A stretch of 59,424 nucleotides of DNA. Origin: FEN-680 sp036845225 (GTDB lineage Bacteria > Actinomycetota > Geothermincolia > Fen-727 > Anoxymicrobiaceae). This document shows, one piece after another, positions 1 to 7,409 of the stretch (its first letter is position 1; each line of letters opens with the position of its first letter). The position numbers were made by a program, and so were the translations under genes. The stretch spans positions 1-59,424 of the forward strand of contig DAIUEJ010000014.1 of assembly GCA_036845225.1 (NCBI GenBank), given 5' to 3'. The notes beneath the pieces were generated by a model that was given only the letters and a program-made list of their open reading frames with translations, searched no databases and was not told where the DNA came from.

Positions 1-387
1 CACCGAGAGTGTGATAGCGATCTTCGCGTCTGAGTCGTTGAACTGGTATGCGAGCTCGTGCTCGGTGTAGAGCGGGTTGTTGAGGGCGACCACGGCGCCC
101 AGGCGGTATACCGCCATGTTGGCGATTATGATCTGCGGGATGTTGGGGAGCACGACCGCGACCTTGTCGCCTTCGCCGATGCCGAGCGCAGCCAGGGCGC
201 GCGCGAAGCTGTTGACGAGACCTTCGAGCTCGGAGAAAGTGATGCTCTTGCCCATGTAGCTCAGGGCGGGCTGGTCGCCGAACCGGCCGGCGGAGCGCGT
301 CAACCCCTGCGGGATGGTCAGCCGCTCGTAATCCAGGTGCTTCGGGACTCCCGGGACGTAGGACTTGTACCAGATCTTCTCATCCAT
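1..387 (-). CDS. Acyl-CoA ligase (AMP-forming), N-terminal part, cut by the window edge
   Basis: This is the first 129 residues of a class I adenylate-forming acyl-CoA synthetase; the ATP-binding loop and C-lobe lie before base 1. Such enzymes activate a carboxylic acid with ATP and CoA in the cytoplasm. Visible family blocks are GDKVAVVLPN at 73-82 and NNPLYTEHEL at 103-112, which match long-chain and aromatic acyl-CoA ligases. The start at 387 is chosen because a GGGAGAAGG ribosome site sits just ahead of the ATG. The gene is the last of a minus-strand run (TetR, DUF35/thiolases, crotonase, FAD fusion). It is separated from the fusion gene by a palindromic repeat. The context suggests it primes the substrate of that pathway, which is inference. 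The acyl specificity cannot be read from this part. Confidence 0.85.
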   Translation of the reverse strand, partial: MDEKIWYKSYVPGVPKHLDYERLTIPQGLTRSAGRFGDQPALSYMGKSITFSELEGLVNSFARALAALGIGEGDKVAVVLPNIPQIIIANMAVYRLGAVVALNNPLYTEHELAYQFNDSDAKIAITLSV

Positions 388-408
388 GTCCTTCTCCCTT
401 CCCCTGAT

Positions 409-501
409 GCACCACTGGGGTCAGGCACGGGTGGTGCATTTTTGCACGTCAACACTCAATCCCCTCTGAAATGCACCACCGGTGCCTGACCCCAGTGGTG
501 C
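409..501. repeat. Palindromic intergenic element A (GGGGTCAGGCAC family)
   Basis: The 33-base arms 409-441 and 469-501 are inverted copies with one mismatch, around a 27-base spacer. The outer 20 bases (gcaccactggggtcaggcac, and its exact complement at 482-501) are perfect. The inner 12 bases (ggtggtgcattt and its complement) are also perfect. The element lies between two genes transcribed leftwards and would form a long RNA hairpin. The TAA stop of the upstream gene (505-507) lies 3 bases outside the arm. A sister copy at 3994-4085 has the same relation to a stop codon. Confidence 0.9.
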
Positions 502-504
502 GTT

Positions 505-3150
505 TTACAGCCTGATGCGCAGGTCCTCAACCGGATAGCTCAGGCACGGGTGGATGTAACCCGCTTTCCTGTCCACCCACCTCAGCGCCACGCGCTCGGG
601 CGCGAACACCTTCCCCGAGACCAGCCTGGTGCGGCACGCACCGCACTCGCCCGCGCGGCATACGGCCGGGACCACTATTCCTTCGCGCTCCAACGCGTTC
701 ATCAGCGGCTCGCCCGCCCGCGCCTTTATCGAGCGACCCGAGCGCTCCTCCACCACCTCGAACTCGGCATCCGCCGCCACGCCAGGCCAGCCCGCCTCAG
801 CGGTCACATCAGCGGGTGGACCGTAGGCTTCTTTCTTGATGAGCCTCGGAGGCACACCGAGCGACAGCAACGCCATCTCGCAGAGCGGGTACAGGGGTGG
901 CGGCCCACAGATATAAAAGGTCTTGCCGGCGACGCCGTCCACGAGTTCCGAGATCAAGGCGAGGTCGAGGAAGCCGCACAGGCCGGTCCACTCCGCAGGC
1001 GGCTCGCTTATCACGATGTCGACGTTGATGTTCGAGTTCTTCCCGGCGAGCCCGAACAGTTCGTCCTTGAAGACTATGTCGGACGGGTCCCGGCTGCCGT
1101 AGATGAGCTGGATGCTGAGCGGCAGGCCTCGCTCGACCACGTCCCGCGCTATGGAAGCAAACGGTGTGATCCCACTCCCGCCCGCCAGGAAGACCAGCGA
1201 AGAGGTATCGCTCAGGGGCTCGTGATAGAAAGCGCCACCAGGCCCGGTGGACTCGAAGCGGTCCCCCGGCTTGACGCGGTCGAGCAGGTACTCTGATACG
1301 AAACCTGCGGGCATGCGCCGCACGGTGAGGTCCCAGTAGGGCTTGCCGGGCGCCGATGAGATGCTGAACGGGCGAGAGGTCATCACGCCGTCGACCTCCA
1401 CGAAGAGGTTCACGTACTGGCCCGACCTGAACGGCGGCAGCGTGCCATCCGCCGGCGCCATCCGTAGCGTCTTTGTCGTAGCGGTCTCTTCCATGACGTC
1501 GGAGACGACGAGCGGAACGCGCGCGGGGTGGATGCTCGCAAGCACCTTCTTCATCGGCGCCATCACGTCGTCGGCGACCTCAGCGGCATCGCCCGCCTGC
1601 TCTTCGACCTGCTTTCGCACCTTCTCCCTGACGCGCGCGTCGCGGCCTCCCTCCATGTCCTGCAGGACCTCCTTGGTCGCCATGAAGCCGCTGTAGATGG
1701 ACGGCTCGTAGCCGCCCCCGATGTTGACCCAGGCGCTGGAGAAATAGAGGCCGTCGAGCGGCCCGCGTGAAGGCATGCGCACCAGGCCCGTGCCCGTGAA
1801 CGTCTCATCGAAGCCGATGATGCTCCCCGAGGGGTTGCCCGTGTAGCGCGCGTTGGTGATCGGGGTGGCGACCTCCACGACCTCGATGTGCTTGCGGATG
1901 TCCGGCGCGATCCGCTCGGCGAGCCCGATGACGCGGTCGGCAACCCTTTCTTTGGTGTCGTTGTAGTCGGCAGGGTCGAGCTTGAGCCAGGAATCCGGGC
2001 GCGCGATGAGGGTGATGACCACAGCGGCGGTCCCCGGGGGCGAGAAGTCGGGGTCGACGGCGTTGTATGCCGTCACCGCGGCCTCCGCCGGCTCGACGTC
2101 GATGCCGGCCCTCATCAGCTCGTAGTGTCCGTCCAGGTCGTAGCCCGTGTTCACGAAAGTCTCGTGGTTGGAGAGGCCGATTTCCTTGTAGGTGCAGTCG
2201 AGCCCCATGTAGACGTTGAAGGTGGAGGCCCCGCCGGTGCCCGCGCCCAGGCGCTTGAGGTACCACGACGGGACCTCGTCCCGCCCGATGAGGTCGAGGC
2301 AGGTCGTGATCGGGTTGGCGTTGCATATCACGTACGGGCAGTCAATCTTCTCGCCCGAGTCGGTCTCTACACCGTAAACCTTGCCGCCAGTCGCGAGGAT
2401 GCGCGCCGCGCCGTTGTTGAGCCAGACGTCGCTGCCGTTCTCCTCGATGACGTCCATAAAGGCCTGCGAGAGCGCCTGGGAAGTACCCTTGATGTGCGCG
2501 GGGCCGAACCGCAGGTAGCTCACGGTCCCGAGTGCGTAAATGAGGAACGAGAGCTGGGACGGTGGCAGGCAGTAGTAGCCCCAGATCTGCCCGAGCACAG
2601 CGCGCGCTTTCTCGTCCTTGACGATCGGGTCGAGCACCTGCGAGAGGCTCTTGCCGAAGTGCTGCATGAGGACGGGGAACGACTCGGGCTCGGAGGCGAC
2701 CTTCTTCATGCCGACGCGGTTTGCCTTGAGGGCCTGGTCGGCGAAGTCGAACATGACCGCGCTGAAAGTTTTGAGGTTCTCGGCCTCTGCCGGGAAATGC
2801 CTCGCCATCTCGGCCTCGAAGTTCTCGCGCCCGAGCGGGATGGTGACGTCCACGTCCGGAAAGACGCTGCGGAAGAACTCGGGGATATGGATGAACTCGA
2901 CCTTCTTGGAGATGCCGGTCTCCTCGAAGAGCTTCCAGAGCGGGCCGCGGTTGTCGGCGCTGCCGAGGCCGGACAGCTCGTGCAGGGATATCTCGAACTC
3001 GAACCGCCCACGCTTGAACGACGAGGCGTACCCCCCGGGCACCCTGTGCCGCTCGAGCAGCAGGACTTTCTTGCCGGCTTTGCTGAGGAATGTCGCCGCG
3101 GAGAGGCCGCCCAGGCCGGCCCCTACGACGACGGCGTCGTAATCGCTCAT
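505..3150 (-). CDS. Three-domain flavoprotein: CrtI-like FAD oxidoreductase + ferredoxin reductase + [2Fe-2S] ferredoxin
   Basis: The protein has 881 residues in three recognisable parts. Residues 1 to about 515 are a phytoene-desaturase/carotene-isomerase-like FAD protein: GAGLGGLSAATFLSKAGK near 11-28 is the dinucleotide-binding fold and GSIIGFDETF lies near the C-terminal end of that unit. Residues about 548-775 are a ferredoxin-NADP-reductase-type module with RPFSISSAPG (FAD site), LAGGSGITPFASI and YICGPPPLYP (NAD(P) site). Residues about 800-881 are a plant-type ferredoxin with ligands C831-x4-C836-x2-C839 and C869. The layout suggests an electron path NAD(P)H to FAD to [2Fe-2S] to the CrtI-like flavin, i.e. 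a self-sufficient reductase or saturase; this is inference. The start is supported by GAAGGAGAGC ahead of the ATG. No signal peptide is seen. The substrate is unknown, but CoA-linked neighbours suggest an acyl-CoA or cyclic ketone intermediate. Confidence 0.85.
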   Translation of the reverse strand: MSDYDAVVVGAGLGGLSAATFLSKAGKKVLLLERHRVPGGYASSFKRGRFEFEISLHELSGLGSADNRGPLWKLFEETGISKKVEFIHIPEFFRSVFPDVDVTIPLGRENFEAEMARHFPAEAENLKTFSAVMFDFADQALKANRVGMKKVASEPESFPVLMQHFGKSLSQVLDPIVKDEKARAVLGQIWGYYCLPPSQLSFLIYALGTVSYLRFGPAHIKGTSQALSQAFMDVIEENGSDVWLNNGAARILATGGKVYGVETDSGEKIDCPYVICNANPITTCLDLIGRDEVPSWYLKRLGAGTGGASTFNVYMGLDCTYKEIGLSNHETFVNTGYDLDGHYELMRAGIDVEPAEAAVTAYNAVDPDFSPPGTAAVVITLIARPDSWLKLDPADYNDTKERVADRVIGLAERIAPDIRKHIEVVEVATPITNARYTGNPSGSIIGFDETFTGTGLVRMPSRGPLDGLYFSSAWVNIGGGYEPSIYSGFMATKEVLQDMEGGRDARVREKVRKQVEEQAGDAAEVADDVMAPMKKVLASIHPARVPLVVSDVMEETATTKTLRMAPADGTLPPFRSGQYVNLFVEVDGVMTSRPFSISSAPGKPYWDLTVRRMPAGFVSEYLLDRVKPGDRFESTGPGGAFYHEPLSDTSSLVFLAGGSGITPFASIARDVVERGLPLSIQLIYGSRDPSDIVFKDELFGLAGKNSNINVDIVISEPPAEWTGLCGFLDLALISELVDGVAGKTFYICGPPPLYPLCEMALLSLGVPPRLIKKEAYGPPADVTAEAGWPGVAADAEFEVVEERSGRSIKARAGEPLMNALEREGIVVPAVCRAGECGACRTRLVSGKVFAPERVALRWVDRKAGYIHPCLSYPVEDLRIRL

Positions 3151-3177
3151 GCTCTCCTTCTTTCTTCTTACTTCTTG

Positions 3178-3215
3178 CTCCCTCGCCCCTTGGGGGAGAG
3201 GGTTGGGGTGAGGGG
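3178..3215. repeat. Short intergenic palindrome, CCCTCGCCCC...GAGAGGGTTGGGG type
   Basis: The stretch reads ctccctcgccccttggggg followed by agagggttggggtgagggg. Its left half pairs imperfectly with its right half. I recognise this as the type of short intergenic repeat scattered through many unrelated bacterial genomes. It fills the gap between the crotonase stop and the FAD fusion start, leaving the fusion's own ribosome site (near 3152-3160) intact. Confidence 0.6.
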
Positions 3216-3219
3216 TCCC

Positions 3220-3978
3220 CTACTCTTTCTTCAAAAACTTCTCTACGTCGCGCTGGTGTTCGGGAGTCAGCACCATCAACGGCTGGATGCTCTCCTCGAG
3301 GTCAAGGATGGTGCGAAGGTCGGTGCGGTGCGCCATGTTGAGGTGGCGCTTCATCACGCTGAGGACTCGCGGCGAGCGCGTCGCGAGCTTGCCCGCCAGC
3401 TTCATGACCTCTGCCCCGATCTCGTCGTGCGGCAGGACCCTTGTGACAACGCCAAGTTTGAGCGCCTCGTCGGCCCCGACCGCCCGCCCGGTGAAGGCGA
3501 GGTCCTTGGCCTTCAGCAGGCCTACGCGCAGCGGGAGGAAGTACGTCGTGCCCAGGTCCGGGATGATCGAGATGCGAACGAACGACATCATGAACTGAGC
3601 GCGCTCGGTCGCGTAGGTTATGTCGGACGCCATCGCGAGTCCCATGCCGCCGCCGACCGCCCAGCCGTCGACCTCGGTGATGACGGGCTTGGGCCCCTCG
3701 TGCAGCCTGAAACCGATATCGTTGGCGAGACGCATGTTCTCGTTCAGATACGTGGGGTCCATCTTGTCACCCAGCGTGTCCACGTCTCCGCCCGAGCAAA
3801 AGTTGTCTTCTCCGCCGCGCAAGACGATGACCCTCACGTCGTCATCGTCCATCGCCGCGTTCAGCCCCTCCACCAGCGGGAAGAGCAGGTCAGGGCCGAG
3901 CGCGTTCATCTTGGGGCCCTTCATGGTGCAGCGCGCGACGCCGTCCTCTATCTCGACTTCGAAGTATTCAGATGCCAT
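3220..3978 (-). CDS. Enoyl-CoA hydratase/isomerase family protein (crotonase fold, PaaG-like active site)
   Basis: This is a 252-residue crotonase-fold protein of normal length. The oxyanion-hole segments are present: FCSGGDV near 60-66 and GWAVGGGMGLAMASD near 104-118. The two glutamates of classical enoyl-CoA hydratase are absent: the first position is Gly (GGGMG) and the second is Phe (MMSFVRISIIPD). Instead an Asp follows the Pro (IIPDLGTTYF), as in PaaG-type isomerases. Isomerase or another crotonase reaction is therefore more likely than hydration; this is inference from alignment by eye. The start is preceded by GGGAGGCGG. The gene sits between two palindromic repeats, in the same direction as the DUF35/thiolase genes, and probably acts on the same acyl-CoA pathway. 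Confidence 0.85.
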   Translation of the reverse strand: MASEYFEVEIEDGVARCTMKGPKMNALGPDLLFPLVEGLNAAMDDDDVRVIVLRGGEDNFCSGGDVDTLGDKMDPTYLNENMRLANDIGFRLHEGPKPVITEVDGWAVGGGMGLAMASDITYATERAQFMMSFVRISIIPDLGTTYFLPLRVGLLKAKDLAFTGRAVGADEALKLGVVTRVLPHDEIGAEVMKLAGKLATRSPRVLSVMKRHLNMAHRTDLRTILDLEESIQPLMVLTPEHQRDVEKFLKKE

Positions 3979-3993
3979 TCCGCCTCCCTGAAT

Positions 3994-4085
3994 GCACCAC
4001 TGGGGTCAGGCACTAGTGGTGCGTTTTTCAGTCAGCATCGCTCATCTCTATGAAATGCACCACTGGTGCCTGACCCCAGTGGTGC
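3994..4085. repeat. Palindromic intergenic element B (GGGGTCAGGCAC family)
   Basis: The arms 3994-4026 and 4053-4085 are inverted copies with two mismatches over 33 bases. The outer 20 bases are identical to those of element A. The spacer (4027-4052) differs completely from that of element A. The stop codon of the DUF35 gene (TAA, 4089-4091) lies at exactly the same offset from the arm as in element A, because both have the flank gcgtttta. Confidence 0.9.
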
Positions 4086-4088
4086 GTT

Positions 4089-4577
4089 TTATCGCTGGAG
4101 CTCGAAGTACTTGATGTCCAGCAGGCTCCCTGTCCTCTTGTCGTCATCCTCGAACACGGCTTTGACCCTGTCCCCCGGCTTGATCTTCGCCGGGTCGGTC
4201 TCGTCGATGAAGTGCAGGAGGTAGCTGTCGGCGCCGTCGAGGGCGATTGCCGCATAGCCATAAGGCACGGGCCTCTGCTGCCCGGTGGACGGGTCCACGA
4301 ACCCGAAGCTCACCACCGAGAACGTTACCACGCTTCCCTCGTCGCTCACCGGCACCAGCTCGTCCAGCTTCACGTAGCACGGCCCGCACACGCTCCGCAG
4401 CGGCACGTACACTCGCCCGCACGACGGGCACTTGATGCCCCATATCTTCTTATTGTCCCGGATCTCGGTGAGGAACTTCGAGCCGTAGGTGCCCGCGCTC
4501 CACCGGAACGGCTGCTCGAGGTCGCCGCTCTCGACCACTATGTAATGTTTCTTCGGAGCAGGCTCAGCCACCGCCAT
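4089..4577 (-). CDS. DUF35 OB-fold/zinc-ribbon protein, partner of the adjacent thiolase-like protein
   Basis: This is a 162-residue Zn-ribbon plus OB-fold protein (DUF35, ChsH2/acyl-CoA-associated type). The rubredoxin-like zinc knuckle is visible as KCPSCGRVYVPLRSVCGPC near 45-63, followed by an OB-fold region with TFSVVSFGFVDP and PYGYAAIALDGADSYL. DUF35 proteins bind thiolase-fold partners and help them handle acyl-CoA: Ltp2-type retro-aldolases in steroid side-chain degradation and archaeal thiolase/HMG-CoA synthase complexes. The chosen ATG at 4577 overlaps the thiolase stop by one base (TGATG), which indicates translational coupling; a GTG at 4580 is the alternative. The next gene downstream is a crotonase beyond repeat element B. 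Confidence 0.85.
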   Translation of the reverse strand: MAVAEPAPKKHYIVVESGDLEQPFRWSAGTYGSKFLTEIRDNKKIWGIKCPSCGRVYVPLRSVCGPCYVKLDELVPVSDEGSVVTFSVVSFGFVDPSTGQQRPVPYGYAAIALDGADSYLLHFIDETDPAKIKPGDRVKAVFEDDDKRTGSLLDIKYFELQR

Positions 4578-5773
4578 CACCCCCTCACCTTATCGGGTTT
4601 CTCTTTACCGAGGACCAGCTCATCAGACCAGTAGCAGCCTCCGAAGCCGGTGGCGAGCGCAAGCGCGGCCCCGGGGACCTGCCTGTCCCCCGCCCTGCTC
4701 TGGACCTGGAGCGCCGCCTCGGCGACCCTCAGCAGACCGGTCGCGCCGATGGCGTTCGAGGACATCACTCCGCCCGACGGGTTCACCGGGCACTCGCCAC
4801 CCATATCGGTCGCACCCGAGTGCACCAGCGCCGGCCCTCCTCCCCGCTCGCAGAAACCGAGCGACTCCATGTATCGCAGCCCGGCGAATGAATAAGGCAG
4901 GTAGAGCTCGGCGACGTCGAACTGCTTGAGCGCGTCCGTGATACCTACCTTCTCGTATAGCTCGGCGGTCGCGCGCTCCATAGCCGGGAACCACGTCCCG
5001 CCCACGACCTTCTGGTTCACGTACGGGTCGCTGGTGTAGGCCCAGAGGTGGCGGTCCGCGACCCCGTGCACCCAGGCGGGCGGGTTGGGAAACTCGTCCA
5101 CCGCGCCCTCGGAAGCGAACAGCACCGCGCACGCACCATCGGTCCTCGGGCACATATCGCCCAACTTTATCGGCCATGACAGGTAAGGCGTGGCCATGAT
5201 GTCCTCGACCTTCGCGTCCATGCGCAGGTGGGCATAAGGGTTGTTGAGCGCGTGGCGCCGGTCGCGCACCGCGATGTAGGCCGCGTCTTCCTCGGTGGCG
5301 CCTGTCTCGTTCATGTACAGGGTCGCCTCGAGGGCGAGCCCGGCGACCGCACCCGCGAAGGTCGGGCGGTCCCAGAACGGGTCGAAGGCGGTGATGATGG
5401 CGCCGGTGGTGTCCGATTCGGAGTTCTTCTCCCAGCCGATGGCGAGCACGCGGTCGAACATGCCGCTCGCCACGTGGTAGTAGGCACCCATGGCGACCGT
5501 GCTGCCCGTGGTGCCGCCCGTCGTCATCTTCATGATGGGCTTGCCGAGGGCGCCGCTGCCGTCCACCGACCAGGTGTCCACGTAGTTGATGCCCTCGAAG
5601 TGGTCCATGTTGCCGATGACGATGGCGTCGATGTCCTTGCGCTTGATGCCCGCGTCGGCGAGCGCCGCGCGCACCGCCTCGTTGATGAGCTCGATGCCGG
5701 TGACGTCGCGCCTCGTCGAGCGCTGCACCGTCATGCCGACTCCGACTACTCCAACTCGGGTCGCAGCCATCAT
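4577..5773 (-). CDS. Thiolase-fold protein 1 lacking the catalytic Cys (Ltp2-like candidate)
   Basis: This 398-residue protein has thiolase/SCP-x architecture: N-terminal VGVVGVGMT and the C-terminal block SGGVMSSNAIGATG. Aligned by eye to SCP2 thiolases (NNNCATGST), the nucleophile position is Gly87 in MTTGGTTGST, and the catalytic His of the GHP motif is Asn in SSNAIGATG. A Cys remains near the C terminus (FGGCYW). A classical Claisen thiolase reaction is therefore unlikely. Ltp2-type aldolases, which cleave C-C bonds of acyl-CoAs with a DUF35 partner, also lack the Cys, so a retro-aldolase role is the best guess. The ATG at 5773 overlaps the stop of the next thiolase (ATGA), so the pair is translationally coupled. 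The DUF35 partner follows directly. Confidence 0.85.
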   Translation of the reverse strand: MMAATRVGVVGVGMTVQRSTRRDVTGIELINEAVRAALADAGIKRKDIDAIVIGNMDHFEGINYVDTWSVDGSGALGKPIMKMTTGGTTGSTVAMGAYYHVASGMFDRVLAIGWEKNSESDTTGAIITAFDPFWDRPTFAGAVAGLALEATLYMNETGATEEDAAYIAVRDRRHALNNPYAHLRMDAKVEDIMATPYLSWPIKLGDMCPRTDGACAVLFASEGAVDEFPNPPAWVHGVADRHLWAYTSDPYVNQKVVGGTWFPAMERATAELYEKVGITDALKQFDVAELYLPYSFAGLRYMESLGFCERGGGPALVHSGATDMGGECPVNPSGGVMSSNAIGATGLLRVAEAALQVQSRAGDRQVPGAALALATGFGGCYWSDELVLGKEKPDKVRG

Positions 5774-6912
5774 GCATCACCTCCCAGCACCCAGACACAT
5801 TGTGACTGTCCGCAGGGGCCGTTGAACCCCTGGGCGACGGCGGTCTTGACCCCGGCGACCTGGTGGGCACCGGCGTCGCCCCTCACCTGCAGGACACACT
5901 CGATGATGCGGTTGAGCCCGGAGACCAGCACGGGGTTGCCGGAGATGCATCCGCCGGAGGCGTTCACCGGCAGCGCCCCTTCGAGCGCCGTCTTGGCTGA
6001 GGCGGTCAGCGCCGCCCCTTCGCCAGCCCTGCACAAGCCTAGCCCTTCGAGCCACATCAGCTCCATGTAGGAGAAGGCGTCGGAGACCTCCGCGAGGTCT
6101 ATCTGTCCGGGCGGGTCGTTGATATCCGCGTCCTTGTAGGCTTTCTTTGCCGCTGCGACCAGCGCGTCGGACTTCGACAGGTCGCGGTCGCCCAGGTGGA
6201 ACGCGTCACAGTTGTAGCCGATGCCTTTGACCCAAACGGGTTTCCTTGCGGCGCCCTTCGCCCGCTCCTGGTTCGCTATGACCACGGCGCTCGCACCGTC
6301 CGAGATAGGCGAGCAGTCGAGCAGCTTGAGGGGTTCGGCGATGTAATCGGAGGCCATCACGTCCTCGACAGTGATCTCGAGTGGCAGTTGAGCCACCGGG
6401 TTCTTGAACGCGTTGCCGTGGTTCTTGACCGAGACCCGCGCGCAGTCCTCCTCGGTGACGCCGAAGGCGTCCATGTACGCGCGCGCCTGCAGCGCCGACG
6501 ACGCGATGCTCTCAATGCCCAGAAAGCGCTCGTAGATCGGGTCGAACATCGCGTTCGTTATGAGAGGCATCACCGACTCGGAGCCTTTGTGGTGCACGCA
6601 GAAGAGGCAGGTGCCCCACCCCGCGAGCACGCGCATCACCGCGTGGGCGGCGCCGAATGTCCCGTCCCCTTCGACGGTCGAGACGTTCTTGTCGTACGAG
6701 CCGCAGGCGTCCATCACCGCCATGGACGAGATGGTGCGCCCGTCGAAGAAGTCGTTCGAGCTGGTGAGGACGACGTCGATGTCCGCGGCGGTCATGCCCG
6801 CGTCGTCGAGCGCCTTCTGACAGGCCTCGTAGACGAGGTCGGCGTAAGTGTCCTCGACGCGGTCGCGCCTGATGTCGGTCATACCGACGCCGACGACGGC
6901 AACCGGGTCCAT
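5770..6912 (-). CDS. Thiolase-fold protein 2 lacking the catalytic Cys
   Basis: This 380-residue thiolase-fold protein is clearly related to its neighbour at 4577-5773. The segment where thiolases carry the nucleophilic Cys reads STVEGDGTFGAAHA, with Gly in place of Cys. The C-terminal motif reads SGGCISGNPVLVSG, with Asn instead of the catalytic His. Both thiolases thus share the same two losses. The start ATG (6912-6910) directly follows the TAG of the upstream DUF35 gene with no spacer. The stop overlaps the start of thiolase 1. Gene order DUF35-thiolase-thiolase-DUF35 suggests two heteromeric complexes or one mixed complex. A non-catalytic or aldolase role is inferred, and the substrate is unknown. 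Confidence 0.83.
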   Translation of the reverse strand: MDPVAVVGVGMTDIRRDRVEDTYADLVYEACQKALDDAGMTAADIDVVLTSSNDFFDGRTISSMAVMDACGSYDKNVSTVEGDGTFGAAHAVMRVLAGWGTCLFCVHHKGSESVMPLITNAMFDPIYERFLGIESIASSALQARAYMDAFGVTEEDCARVSVKNHGNAFKNPVAQLPLEITVEDVMASDYIAEPLKLLDCSPISDGASAVVIANQERAKGAARKPVWVKGIGYNCDAFHLGDRDLSKSDALVAAAKKAYKDADINDPPGQIDLAEVSDAFSYMELMWLEGLGLCRAGEGAALTASAKTALEGALPVNASGGCISGNPVLVSGLNRIIECVLQVRGDAGAHQVAGVKTAVAQGFNGPCGQSQCVWVLGGDA

Positions 6913-7386
6913 CTAGACCACCCCCTTCACGGGGCGGAAGTAAGCGACGTCCATGATGCTCCCGGTCCGCTCCTCGGCGAAGACGGCTTCGACACGCGCG
7001 CCCGATGCCAGCCCGCCGTCATCGAACTCGCTCAGGAGGTGGAGGAAGCCGGTGGTCGCGCCGTCCAGCTTGATGACCCCGTAGCCGAACGGCGTTTCCA
7101 GAGGCGACAATTGCGGGTGGGCCTTGCGCACCACCGTGTAAGTCACAAGCGTTCCCTCGCTTCCCAGTTCGACCCACTCCGCGCACTCCTCGAAACAGTC
7201 GGGGCAGTGCATGCGCGGGATGTGGTAGACGATCTCGCAGGTCGGGCAGCGCGTGCCCAGGAACCGCTTGTCGTCGCGAAGCGATTCCAGGTAGCGCGTG
7301 CCGGTCTCCCCCGCCGACCAGTTGTAAGGCACCTTGATGCGGCCGTCCATCACGAGGATCTCCTGGCCGTCCCTCCAGTCCTCCAT
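6913..7386 (-). CDS. DUF35 OB-fold/zinc-ribbon protein, partner of thiolase-fold protein 2
   Basis: This 157-residue protein has a zinc knuckle TRCPTCEIVYHIPRMHCPDC near 50-70 and the DUF35 OB-fold (GTLVTYTVVRKAHP, PFGYGVIKLDGATTGFLH). The reading frame stays open upstream into the TetR gene. The start is placed at the ATG at 7386, because the extension would overlap the repressor and lacks family resemblance. A GAAGAG site lies directly ahead. It is the first structural gene after the TetR gene, with a 23-base gap, so it is probably cotranscribed with the repressor. It differs strongly in sequence from the second DUF35 at 4089-4577, so the two pairs are not recent duplicates. Confidence 0.82.
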   Translation of the reverse strand: MEDWRDGQEILVMDGRIKVPYNWSAGETGTRYLESLRDDKRFLGTRCPTCEIVYHIPRMHCPDCFEECAEWVELGSEGTLVTYTVVRKAHPQLSPLETPFGYGVIKLDGATTGFLHLLSEFDDGGLASGARVEAVFAEERTGSIMDVAYFRPVKGVV

Positions 7387-7409
7387 CTCTTCGAACCCCC
7401 TTGGTATCG

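Noticed and set aside
1888..4053. Long plus-strand open frame of 721 codons
   Set aside because: It lies antisense to the FAD fusion and crotonase genes, has low-complexity Arg/Val/Asp-rich sequence and no domain. It is a GC-rich shadow frame.
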